Assembly (NCBI RefSeq): GCF_005877885.1
Contig: NZ_VCHY01000002.1
Coordinates: 248,001-312,000 of the forward strand
Direction: 5' to 3'
From: Labilibacter sediminis
GTDB lineage: Bacteria > Bacteroidota > Bacteroidia > Bacteroidales > Marinilabiliaceae
Length of the DNA: 64,000 bases
Made by a program: the position numbers and the translations under genes. Every line of letters starts with the position of its first letter. Positions within the stretch are counted from its first letter, which is position 1. Below are positions 15,864 through 23,584 of this stretch, piece after piece. The notes beneath the pieces were generated by a model. The model saw nothing but the letters and a program-made list of their open reading frames with translations. It was not told the origin of the DNA and did not search any database.

Positions 15864-17000
15864 ATGAAAAAGTATATCAACTGGCTAACCTACATTTCGC
15901 TAACCATCGCGTTTATTATTGGCTACGTTAATTTTAATGACAATAACACAGAAAAAGTAAACCATTTAAATTGTATTGTTGAAAATAAGCTCACGCTTAC
16001 TCATAACAACTCAGGCACTTTTTCTGCACAAAAAAAGGATAGTTTGGTTGGTTATTTTGCTATTGGAGATGCTCAGGGGTACGGTGGTCCCCTGAGTGTT
16101 GCCGTGCTGGCAGATAGCAGCGGAAAGATTATAGCCACCGAACTTATTAGTAGCTACGAAACAGCCTCATTTTTGGCAAAGCTGGTCAACAAAAAATACT
16201 ACATCCAATACCCCGAAAAAGAAGTAACCAATCGCTTTATTATAAAAGACGATATTAATGCCGTTTCGGGAGCAACCGTAAGTTCCAAAGCTATTGCTGA
16301 TGCTGTACGGAATGCGTCTTATAAAATTGCAGAATACAATCTCAATAAAACTACACCACATATTAATAAAATATTCCGCTTTACGCCCAAAGAAGGTATT
16401 GCTTTACTCATATTTTTGCTTGGATTTGTTGCCATATTTATCCGAAAAAAGAATTTAAAGTACTTTAGTTTATTCTTAGGATTTATCTTCTTCGGTTTTC
16501 TATTTAACGCCTCTCTGTCCATTACTCATTTTGGTCGCCTGCTATTAGGTTATTTTCCTGACATATATACTCATTTTATATGGTGGTTATTAATGGCCGG
16601 AACATTTACAGTCATCATCATTTGGGGAAGAAATCTGTATTGCAATGCCTTATGCCCTTTTCATGCAACACAAATTCTATTGAACAAAATTTCAGGCATT
16701 AATCTTAAAATTCCGTCTAAAGTAAACAGCCTGCTTATTAAAACACCCAATATTTTACTTTGGTTGTCATTAATAATAATCTTCCTTTCCGCCAATCCAA
16801 CTATTGCGGCATATGAACCATTTGCCATGCTCTTTTCCCTTGAAGGAGCCGGAATACAATGGTATATTCTGCCTGCATCACTCATCGGATCACTCTTTTT
16901 TTCAAATTTCTTTTGCCGTTATTTCTGTCCTGTAGGCGGCGCATTCAGATGGATACTAAAAGTAAGAAAACAAGTAAAACTGCTTATCTCAAACAACTAA
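15864..17000 (+). CDS. rdhC: RdhC/NosR-like membrane FMN-binding, iron-sulfur-motif protein
   Basis: 378 residues. After an N-terminal helix (about 8-23) there is a periplasmic FMN-binding domain (about 60-150) with NAVSGATVSSKAI, where the Thr is the predicted covalent FMN site. At least five membrane helices follow (from about 172). Two cytoplasmic CxxxCP motifs, CNALCPFHATQIL and CRYFCPVGGAFRW, are shared with NosR, RnfD-like and RdhC proteins. The start is 11 bases after rdhB, clearly the same operon. The likely job is electron transfer from the quinone pool to RdhA, or support of RdhA maturation; both have been proposed for the family. The usual Asp of the flavinylation motif (DxxSGAT) is Asn here. 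Confidence 0.8.
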   Translation: MKKYINWLTYISLTIAFIIGYVNFNDNNTEKVNHLNCIVENKLTLTHNNSGTFSAQKKDSLVGYFAIGDAQGYGGPLSVAVLADSSGKIIATELISSYETASFLAKLVNKKYYIQYPEKEVTNRFIIKDDINAVSGATVSSKAIADAVRNASYKIAEYNLNKTTPHINKIFRFTPKEGIALLIFLLGFVAIFIRKKNLKYFSLFLGFIFFGFLFNASLSITHFGRLLLGYFPDIYTHFIWWLLMAGTFTVIIIWGRNLYCNALCPFHATQILLNKISGINLKIPSKVNSLLIKTPNILLWLSLIIIFLSANPTIAAYEPFAMLFSLEGAGIQWYILPASLIGSLFFSNFFCRYFCPVGGAFRWILKVRKQVKLLISNN

Positions 17001-17013
17001 TAAATAATTTGAT

Positions 17014-17115
17014 ATGCAAAATAAGGAAAAGTTAAACCTACAAACAATTGGAGGACTGGCCATATACCTGGTCTGTTTAATTTCTATACTTCTTTTTATT
17101 ATTGGTAATTTATAA
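17014..17115 (+). CDS. Small single-pass membrane peptide at the end of the rdh operon
   Basis: A 33-residue frame starts 13 bases after the rdhC stop: MQNKEKLNLQTIGGLAIYLV, then a continuing hydrophobic run to the end. Residues 11-32 form one good membrane helix behind a charged N-terminus. Spacing and strand suggest co-transcription with rdhABC. It may be a small subunit or accessory of the RdhC complex. I know of no named family for it, and a chance frame is possible. Confidence 0.5.
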   Translation: MQNKEKLNLQTIGGLAIYLVCLISILLFIIGNL

Positions 17116-17478
17116 ACCAGTTAGCAATTTCCTCTTTATATTCAAAAAGCTCCTCCGTCGCATTGACTAAGTAAAATAAATACCTTAGTTTTGCATCATC
17201 ATGAAGAATCTCAATTACATACAACCCACTGTCTGTTATACCGTCTGGTAAAACAACTTCCTCTCACAAGGGCATGGAGATTCCTATTCACTATTTCTTA
17301 TTTTAAATAAAGACTAATTCATTTTAGCCTTTCATCATTATTCACTTTAAAAAAATTACTATGAGCACTTATTTAAACAAAGTAGCCTGTGTGTATACAT
17401 CCACACCCAATAATCTAATTTCAATGCTTAAACAAGCCTTTGTTTTCAAACGTTTAACATTCCTAGATCACTATAAAA
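17116..17478. other. Gene-free spacer, possible decayed gene on the minus strand
   Basis: The minus strand from 17233 to 17099 encodes a protein-like stretch (VIEILHDAKLRYLFYLVNAT, then an acidic helix-like end) with no start. A one-base shift would join it to a further plausible stretch up to 17264. That could be the tail of a frameshifted gene, but composition alone cannot prove it. No clear promoter or terminator is visible in the remainder. Confidence 0.25.
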
Positions 17479-18915
17479 ATGAATGACATCCATATACCAT
17501 CAACAGATAAATCAAATCATCGCAAAAAGATAACTAACATCTTTACATCCTTTTGGCAAGCCATTAAAGGAACCTCCAATGATTACACCCAAATAAAACT
17601 CATTAAAGCCATTTTCCTTCTTTCAGTACCAATGGTGTTGGAAATGATCATGGAATCTATTTTTGCTGTGGCAGATATTTACTTTGTATCTAAGTTAGGG
17701 GCCGATGCGGTAGCAACTGTAGGTATCACGGAATCGGTTATCACTATCGTTTATGCCATTGCCTTTGGCTTAAGCATGGCTACTACAGCTTTGGTTTCAC
17801 GAAGAATTGGCGAACACCGGCCTCAAAAAGCCTCTCATATTGCCTGGCAGTCCATCATGGTAGGTATTATTGTATCCATTATTATAGCCATCCCGGGCCT
17901 CATCTTTGCACAAGATATGCTGCGACTTATGGGTGCCTCTGAAAAAGTAGCGCAACAATTTGGCGGCTACCCAGCCATTATGCTTGGAGGCAACATTGTT
18001 ATTATGCTATTATTTATTAACAATGCCATTTTTCGTGGTGCCGGTGATGCAGCCATTTCCTTACGCGTATTGGTATTGGCCAACGGGCTAAATATCATTC
18101 TCGATCCATTACTTATTTTTGGTATTGGTCCATTTCCGGAACTGGGTATTGAGGGAGCAGCCTGGGCTACGAATATTGGCAGAGGTATAGCGGTAATCTA
18201 CCAGCTATATGTTTTAGCATCGGGTTCGGCCAGGGTAAGACTGCTTAGAAAAAATCTACATATCGACTGGAAGAGAATCATAAAAGTATTAAACATCTCA
18301 GCAGGCGGAATCTTTCAATCGCTAATTGCAACGGCCAGCTGGATAGGCTTAGTACGTATTATTTCTACTTTCGGTAGCGAGGCTGTGGCCGGGTATACCA
18401 TTGCCATCAGAATCATCATATTTATACTTTTGCCTTCGTGGGGATTGAGTAATGCTGCAGCTACCTTAGTCGGACAAAACTTAGGAGCTCAGCGTTCTGA
18501 CAGAGCTGAAAAGTCAGTTTGGTTTACAGCCAGAGCAAATATGATTTTTTTAGGAATAATGAGCATTCTATTTATCTCTATACCTGAAGTATTTATTCAG
18601 TTTTTTACAACAGAGCAGAATGTAGCCAGCATAGGTTCAGAATGTTTGCAAATAGTAAGTTACGGATTTATATCGTATGGTCTGGGTATGGTACTTGTGC
18701 AGGCCTTTAACGGTGCCGGCGATACCAGAACGCCAACCCGAATCAATCTGCTGGCATTTTGGATTATTGAGTTGCCACTTGCCTACATACTGGCTATTCA
18801 CAGTCCGCTACAATACCAGGGCGCCTTTTATGCCATTATTATTGCCGAAGTAACAATGACCCTAATTGCATTATTGCTTTTTAAAAGAGGCAAATGGAAG
18901 AAAAATGATGTATAA
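17479..18915 (+). CDS. MATE-family multidrug/cation efflux transporter
   Basis: 478 residues. A charged cytoplasmic N-terminus of about 40 residues precedes twelve predicted membrane helices in two homologous halves. The first helix begins IFLLSVPMVLEMIMESIFAV, and the typical FRGAGDAAISLRV and FNGAGDTRTPTRIN motifs end the middle helices of each half. MATE carriers expel organic cations or drugs in exchange for sodium or protons. The gene stands alone after the rdh operon and ends before a convergent EamA gene with a shared terminator region. The substrate is unknown. Confidence 0.9.
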   Translation: MNDIHIPSTDKSNHRKKITNIFTSFWQAIKGTSNDYTQIKLIKAIFLLSVPMVLEMIMESIFAVADIYFVSKLGADAVATVGITESVITIVYAIAFGLSMATTALVSRRIGEHRPQKASHIAWQSIMVGIIVSIIIAIPGLIFAQDMLRLMGASEKVAQQFGGYPAIMLGGNIVIMLLFINNAIFRGAGDAAISLRVLVLANGLNIILDPLLIFGIGPFPELGIEGAAWATNIGRGIAVIYQLYVLASGSARVRLLRKNLHIDWKRIIKVLNISAGGIFQSLIATASWIGLVRIISTFGSEAVAGYTIAIRIIIFILLPSWGLSNAAATLVGQNLGAQRSDRAEKSVWFTARANMIFLGIMSILFISIPEVFIQFFTTEQNVASIGSECLQIVSYGFISYGLGMVLVQAFNGAGDTRTPTRINLLAFWIIELPLAYILAIHSPLQYQGAFYAIIIAEVTMTLIALLLFKRGKWKKNDV

Positions 18916-18917
18916 TC

Positions 18918-19041
18918 AGTGAACAGTCATCAGTGAGCAGTAAACAGTAAACAGTTATCAAACAAACTACTAATTGTTAACTAATTACTGGTTACTGATC
19001 ACTATTAACTGATGACTGTAAACTGTTAACAGATGACTGAA
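18918..19041. repeat. Palindromic CAGTNAACAGT-type repeat cluster
   Basis: The left part repeats CAGTGAACAGT, CAGTAAACAGT and similar words in tandem. The right part carries reverse complements such as ACTGATGACTG, the exact inverse of CAGTCATCAGT on the left. The cluster can fold as one long imperfect hairpin. It directly follows the MATE stop codon and is non-coding. Confidence 0.6.
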
Positions 19042-19115
19042 GTAAGTTTAGCAATTCTTTAACACTGGGATAATATATACTTCACACTTATACTATACTT
19101 TTACACATGTAAACG

Positions 19116-19192
19116 AAAGGTTTTTACTTGATAATGCGTAAGTCATCCCGATGGACGGATGACAGGTTATCTTGATAAAAAACCTTTTTTTA
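19116..19192 (+). terminator. Composite terminator between convergent MATE and EamA genes
   Basis: AAAGGTTTTTA (19116-19126) pairs with TAAAAAACCTTT (from 19176), with an internal perfect stem GTCATCC/GGATGAC and GATAA/TTATC between them. A T-rich run follows on the plus strand. It probably ends MATE transcription; a weaker effect on the minus strand is possible. Confidence 0.6.
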
Positions 19193-19194
19193 TT

Positions 19195-20064
19195 TTATCG
19201 GGGTCCGAAAAACTTAAATTTTAAACTCTTAAAGCTCACCACACCAATACAGGCTCCAATCACCATAGTGGCGCCAATCCATTCTTTTGTAGTAAACGCC
19301 TCTTCAAACAACCAGTAACCCAATGCAATATTAATAACAGGAACCATCATATGCATTGTTGATCCTTTAGAAACCTGCACATATTTATAACCTTCCGTCA
19401 TAATTAATTGCCCAACTGCCGACACTACACCAACAGCAATTAAAATTACACCAACAGATAAGTCACTTTGGTGGCTGTTAATATTCGCAGGAAAAAGAAA
19501 TAACCAAAATCCAACAATGCTTTGAGAAAAAAATATGGCATAGGACGAATCGCTATTATGAAGTTTTTTCACCAGAATAACAGAAACTGCTGATAACAAA
19601 GCCCCACAAATCGCTAGTAATTCATAAATAGATATTTGTGTTATATCAACTCCCTCTTTAACCGAAAGCATAAAAACACCGACAAAAGCCATTATCACAA
19701 ACAACCACTGAATAAACTTAACCTTCTCCTTAAAAATAATTACACTCAACAATGTGGCAAAAATGGGATAGGAATAAACAAAAACCGTGGCCTTGCCAAC
19801 ACCAATCTTAACAATAGTGAAATACAGTAAAAAAACAGCTAAACCTCCGGTTAAACCGCGTAATAACAATAAAGGACTATGATTAAAATTGAGTTTTACT
19901 TTCTTGGTTAGCGCTAAAATACCCAGGATGCCAACACCTACTGCAAATCTTACAAAAGTAGTGATGGTAGAATCAACATTGGGGATTGATTTAACCAATG
20001 CCGACATAACGGCAAAAGACAATACCGATCCAAAAATTAATAAGTAACCCTTTACCGAACTCAT
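19195..20064 (-). CDS. EamA-family (DMT) transporter
   Basis: 289 residues with ten predicted membrane helices in two EamA repeats, roughly 5-135 and 150-280. Helices include YLLIFGSVLSFAVMSALVKS at the start, the RGLTGGLAVFLLYFTIVKI segment of the first repeat and VPVINIALGYWLFEEAFTTK in the second. The drug/metabolite transporter superfamily exports amino acids, nucleosides and other small molecules. Nothing in the sequence or neighbourhood reveals this one's substrate. It is convergent with the MATE gene and divergent from the prohibitin-like gene. Confidence 0.9.
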   Translation of the reverse strand: MSSVKGYLLIFGSVLSFAVMSALVKSIPNVDSTITTFVRFAVGVGILGILALTKKVKLNFNHSPLLLLRGLTGGLAVFLLYFTIVKIGVGKATVFVYSYPIFATLLSVIIFKEKVKFIQWLFVIMAFVGVFMLSVKEGVDITQISIYELLAICGALLSAVSVILVKKLHNSDSSYAIFFSQSIVGFWLFLFPANINSHQSDLSVGVILIAVGVVSAVGQLIMTEGYKYVQVSKGSTMHMMVPVINIALGYWLFEEAFTTKEWIGATMVIGACIGVVSFKSLKFKFFGPR

Positions 20065-20255
20065 TAGATGAATATTAGAGAAATCAAATTAAACATTGCT
20101 AAAGATAATATCATACTACTTCTTCACAAACGATTCAGTCATAACAAGGGCAACAAAATAAAGTGTATGGTGTAATGAATAATAGCTTCAACAATGACAA
20201 ACTCTCCCATAATATTTTGTAGATTTATATTTTTTAAAACTTAAAATAGATATAG

Positions 20256-21074
20256 ATGAAAAATAAAGTATCCCCAATTATTTTAGGACTATTTATAGGT
20301 GCTGCCGTATTGTTAATTGTTTTTAGTAGCAGAATGTTTCATATTCTTCAGCCTGGAGAACGCGGCGTAATTTTTAAACCCTACACCATTGGTTTAGATG
20401 TTGACAACATTAAGCTACCAGGACTAGTCGTTATTGCACCTTGGAATCAGATCATTACTTACAAAGTAAAAGAGCAAACCAAGGAAGAAACCATGGATGT
20501 ATTGGATAAAAACAGTATGTCGATAAATATGGATATCACAGTCCGATTTAATCCTATTTATAATAGAATTGGACAATTACACCAGAAGTTTGGCGTAGAC
20601 TATATTAATGTTTTGGTAATCCCAGAGGTTCGATCGGTAGTGAGAAGTATTACGGGTAGGTATACTGCCGAAGAATTATTCTCTACCAAAAGAAAAGAAG
20701 TAGAAGACTTAATTGAATTAGAAACTTCGCAAGTATTAAAAGACAATAACATTGAGTTAAGAGCCTTGTTAATACGTTCAATTACTTTACCTGCACAAAT
20801 TAAAGCAGCCATTGAAAGTAAGCTTCAACAAGAACAAGAAGCTTTGGCATACCAGTTTAAACTGGATAAAGAAAGAAGTGAAGCTGAGCGAAGAAAAATT
20901 GAGGCTGAGGGTATTGCGAACTACAACCATATTATTAATGCAAGTTTAACACCTAATATTATTAAGCAAAAAGGTATTGATGCCACATTAAAACTGGCCG
21001 AATCTCCTAATGCTAAAGTAGTAGTAGTTGGTTCTGGTAAAGATGGTTTACCTCTTATATTAGGCAGCAATTAA
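20256..21074 (+). CDS. Prohibitin-like SPFH-domain membrane protein
   Basis: 272 residues with one N-terminal membrane helix (about 7-26) and then an SPFH domain starting LQPGERGVIF and running to about 200. A charged coiled-coil stretch (KLQQEQEALAYQF to ERRKIEAEG) and a short C-terminal tail follow. Prohibitin homologs assemble into large rings in the inner membrane and modulate proteases or membrane domains. The family call is firm, but the bacterial role is generally unclear. The gene is monocistronic with its own strong terminator. Confidence 0.9.
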   Translation: MKNKVSPIILGLFIGAAVLLIVFSSRMFHILQPGERGVIFKPYTIGLDVDNIKLPGLVVIAPWNQIITYKVKEQTKEETMDVLDKNSMSINMDITVRFNPIYNRIGQLHQKFGVDYINVLVIPEVRSVVRSITGRYTAEELFSTKRKEVEDLIELETSQVLKDNNIELRALLIRSITLPAQIKAAIESKLQQEQEALAYQFKLDKERSEAERRKIEAEGIANYNHIINASLTPNIIKQKGIDATLKLAESPNAKVVVVGSGKDGLPLILGSN

Positions 21075-21084
21075 CACATATAAA

Positions 21085-21119
21085 AAGGGGTTGACACTGG
21101 ATCAACCCCTTATTTTTTT
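21085..21119 (+). terminator. Rho-independent terminator after the prohibitin-like gene
   Basis: AAGGGGTTGA (21085-21094) and TCAACCCCTT (21102-21111) form a perfect 10-bp stem with a 7-base loop, followed by seven T. Confidence 0.9.
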
Positions 21120-21121
21120 AA

Positions 21122-21389
21122 TAGCCTGAGTTCGACGTAAAATTATTGGCTCAGACCGCTTATAAATATTGAGTTTCAAGGAATATTTGTAAAGGCATAG
21201 CGGGCTATGTCGAACAAATATGAAGCAGAAAATCGATGTTTATAAGTGGTTACCATTGAGCTTTCATTAAAAACACTCATCTACTTCATTAAATTCTATT
21301 AACATAGCTCGCTATGCCAATAGAATTTAACTTGTATATCAGTGTTTTAATAAAATCTGAGCTCTATAATTTTAATCGAACTCAGGCTA
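21122..21389. repeat. Cloverleaf-like palindromic element (268 bp)
   Basis: The ends TAGCCTGAGTTCGA and TCGAACTCAGGCTA are perfect inverted repeats. The stem continues inward through AAAATTAT and GCTCAGA to about 34 pairs with interruptions. Two side hairpins fill the inside. Arm A runs from CCGCTTATAAA to TTTATAAGTGG with ATATTTGT/ACAAATAT and tip CATAGC/GCTATG. Arm B runs from ATTAAAAACACT to AGTGTTTTAAT with TTAAATTCTATT/AATAGAATTTAA and the same tip sequence. The right end overlaps the stop codon of the DUF4097 gene. There is no coding capacity. Confidence 0.8.
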
Positions 21390-22412
21390 ATAGTAGGCCT
21401 GACTGCCGGTTGTACTGATTCCGGTAATTACAATATCTCCCTTTCCTACTTTAAGCGATTTCTTTTTGGATTTTCCCATAGCTCGCAAATAAGAATTCTC
21501 CGATTTTAACACAAAGGCCAAGTTCGACTTGGTATTCATTTGTACCTTAATATTTCCTTCGGTTGAGGTAAATGATGAAGAACCAGTGAACTTAACTCTT
21601 GTTCCGGTAATGTTACCCGAAGATGACTGAAGAGAATAAGTGCCATTTGTTTGAAAGATCTTAAGATCGCCCGTAAAAATACGACAAGCAACATGGCCTT
21701 CTGATAAAGAAATTTTAATATTTCCGCTTGTTGCTTTCGTTGAAATATTACCCTTTACATTCTCAATCTCCTGAAGGCCTCCACCTCCATCTATAGTGAT
21801 ATTTCCATTTAAATTTAACACAGTAATATTGCCCTTGTTGGTACTAACATTCTGTTCCCCCTCTACATTACGCAAAATCACCTTTCCGGTTTTTGATTTA
21901 GCTTTGAGGCTTCCTTTAAAATTGTCAACAATAATATCTCCTGCCGGTGTTACTGCCAAAACATTACCTTCAATCTCCTGTATAGATACATGCCCCGACT
22001 TTGATTGAATACTTAACTTTGCTTCTGAAATATTGGCCACATCCACTTTCCCGGAGATAGTGTTTAACTCTATTTCAAGCTGGTTAGGCACAGCCAGAAC
22101 AATTTCTCCCCAATGCGATTTCCATTGTGCCGGCTTCTCAACATCAATAGTCAAAACTCCTTCTGCCACATTTGTATTTAATTTATAGGCGTCCAGGTTT
22201 TCACCTGACTTAATTACGCCTTTAAACTCAACAACCCCGCCTTCACTCTTATTTATTTTTAAGGCACAAAAATCTCCATTAACTACAATTTTTGATACCT
22301 CATTAAAACTTGATTCTTTCTGAACTGCTATTTCCTGTGCTCTGGATGTGAATACATTTAAAGCTAAGAGCATTAAAAATACAACTTCAGATAGGTGTAA
22401 AAATCTTTTCAT
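21387..22412 (-). CDS. DUF4097-family beta-strand-repeat protein, secreted
   Basis: 341 residues with a signal peptide (about 1-25, ending TSRAQ) followed by repeated short beta strands. The recurring pattern GN-I-x-V or SGxVxI occurs, for example in SGKVDVANISEAKLSIQSKS and KGNITVLNLNGNITIDG; it forms a stacked-strand fold. The family (DUF4097) has no agreed function. The protein is likely periplasmic or on the outer membrane. Its TAG stop codon lies inside the end of the cloverleaf element, so the element may have trimmed or replaced the original C-terminus. Confidence 0.8.
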   Translation of the reverse strand: MKRFLHLSEVVFLMLLALNVFTSRAQEIAVQKESSFNEVSKIVVNGDFCALKINKSEGGVVEFKGVIKSGENLDAYKLNTNVAEGVLTIDVEKPAQWKSHWGEIVLAVPNQLEIELNTISGKVDVANISEAKLSIQSKSGHVSIQEIEGNVLAVTPAGDIIVDNFKGSLKAKSKTGKVILRNVEGEQNVSTNKGNITVLNLNGNITIDGGGGLQEIENVKGNISTKATSGNIKISLSEGHVACRIFTGDLKIFQTNGTYSLQSSSGNITGTRVKFTGSSSFTSTEGNIKVQMNTKSNLAFVLKSENSYLRAMGKSKKKSLKVGKGDIVITGISTTGSQAYY

Positions 22413-22643
22413 AAACTGATTATCCTTATATTTACTAATTCGTGAATTATAATTTTAACTCTGAATAAGTACGGAAAGTATTTTGTTTAGTTTCAGCTTT
22501 TACGTCATTTGCAACATATAAAATTGCCATAGGGCTTTGATAAAAATTGTCAACACACCATTGGCATCACTTGAAAAAAGAAGCCTGGATCATCATTTAT
22601 ATCGGAATTTCGTTATTTTTACAATTGTCAAATATTTATCGCA

Positions 22644-23582
22644 GTGAATTTCAACAAATTAAAAGTACTCTTTGTATATAGTAGTCAAGGATTGTTTGCC
22701 CGTACACACCTGGTAACCACACAAGGCAAATCACTTGAAGAAATTGGCGTTTCTGTTGATTACTATGAAATAAGCGGAATTGGCATTTCTCATTACTTCA
22801 AACACATAAAAAAACTCAGAAACCACATTAAGCAAGAAAATTACGATTTAGTGCATGCACAATTTGGATATTCAGGTTTTACAAGTGCCCTAGCTACCAG
22901 AAAGCCACTGGTGGTATCGTTAATGGGATCCGATTATCATCTGGAAAAAGCAGCTTCCTTAATCACTAAAATTTTTGCTAAGCTGTTTTGGGACTGCACC
23001 ATTGTTAAATCCCAAAAGATGTTTGACGATCTTAAAATTAAAGATGCTAAGATCATTCCGAATGGCATTGATTTCTCCAGATTTAAACCCATCGACAGGG
23101 AAATAGCACGTCAGCAGGTCGGCTTTAGTTCTTCGGCTCATGTCCTTTGGGTTTCTGATCCCGACAGAAAAGAAAAGAACTTTGACCTGGCTCGTGAAGC
23201 ACTGGCACATCTTAAAACAGAAGACATTGAGTTAACTGTAGTCAATAATGTTGAGCTCGACCGGGTTCCGTTTTATTATTATGCTGCTGATGTACTGCTG
23301 GTTACCTCAAAATGGGAAGGTTCACCAAATGTTGTTAAGGAAGCCATGGCGTGCTCCTTACCCATTGTTTCGACCGATGTTGGTGATGTAGAATCCATGA
23401 CACGAGATGTAGATGGTTGCTATATTGTAGATGCAAACCCTGAAGCTATGGCAAAAGCAGTTGACACGGCACTGCACTTTGGGAAAAGAACCAACGGAAG
23501 AGACAAAATAAAATATATGGACGTTGAATATATTTCCGAGCGTTTGCTTAACACTTATAGAGAAGTTTTAAAAAAGACCTAA
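22644..23582 (+). CDS. Family 4 glycosyltransferase
   Basis: 312 residues, GT-B fold. The N-terminal acceptor half is short: LKVLFVYSSQGLFARTHLV with the HAQFGYSG segment. The donor half contains IPNGIDFSRFKP and the retaining EGSPNVVKEAMACSLPIVST stretch, with the two Glu of the EX7E motif. GTG (22644) is the likely start because no upstream ATG fits. It precedes the Wzi-like gene by two bases, so both belong to one exopolysaccharide operon. It should add a sugar from a nucleotide donor on the cytoplasmic side; the donor and acceptor are unknown. Confidence 0.85.
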   Translation: MNFNKLKVLFVYSSQGLFARTHLVTTQGKSLEEIGVSVDYYEISGIGISHYFKHIKKLRNHIKQENYDLVHAQFGYSGFTSALATRKPLVVSLMGSDYHLEKAASLITKIFAKLFWDCTIVKSQKMFDDLKIKDAKIIPNGIDFSRFKPIDREIARQQVGFSSSAHVLWVSDPDRKEKNFDLAREALAHLKTEDIELTVVNNVELDRVPFYYYAADVLLVTSKWEGSPNVVKEAMACSLPIVSTDVGDVESMTRDVDGCYIVDANPEAMAKAVDTALHFGKRTNGRDKIKYMDVEYISERLLNTYREVLKKT

Positions 23583-23584
23583 AA

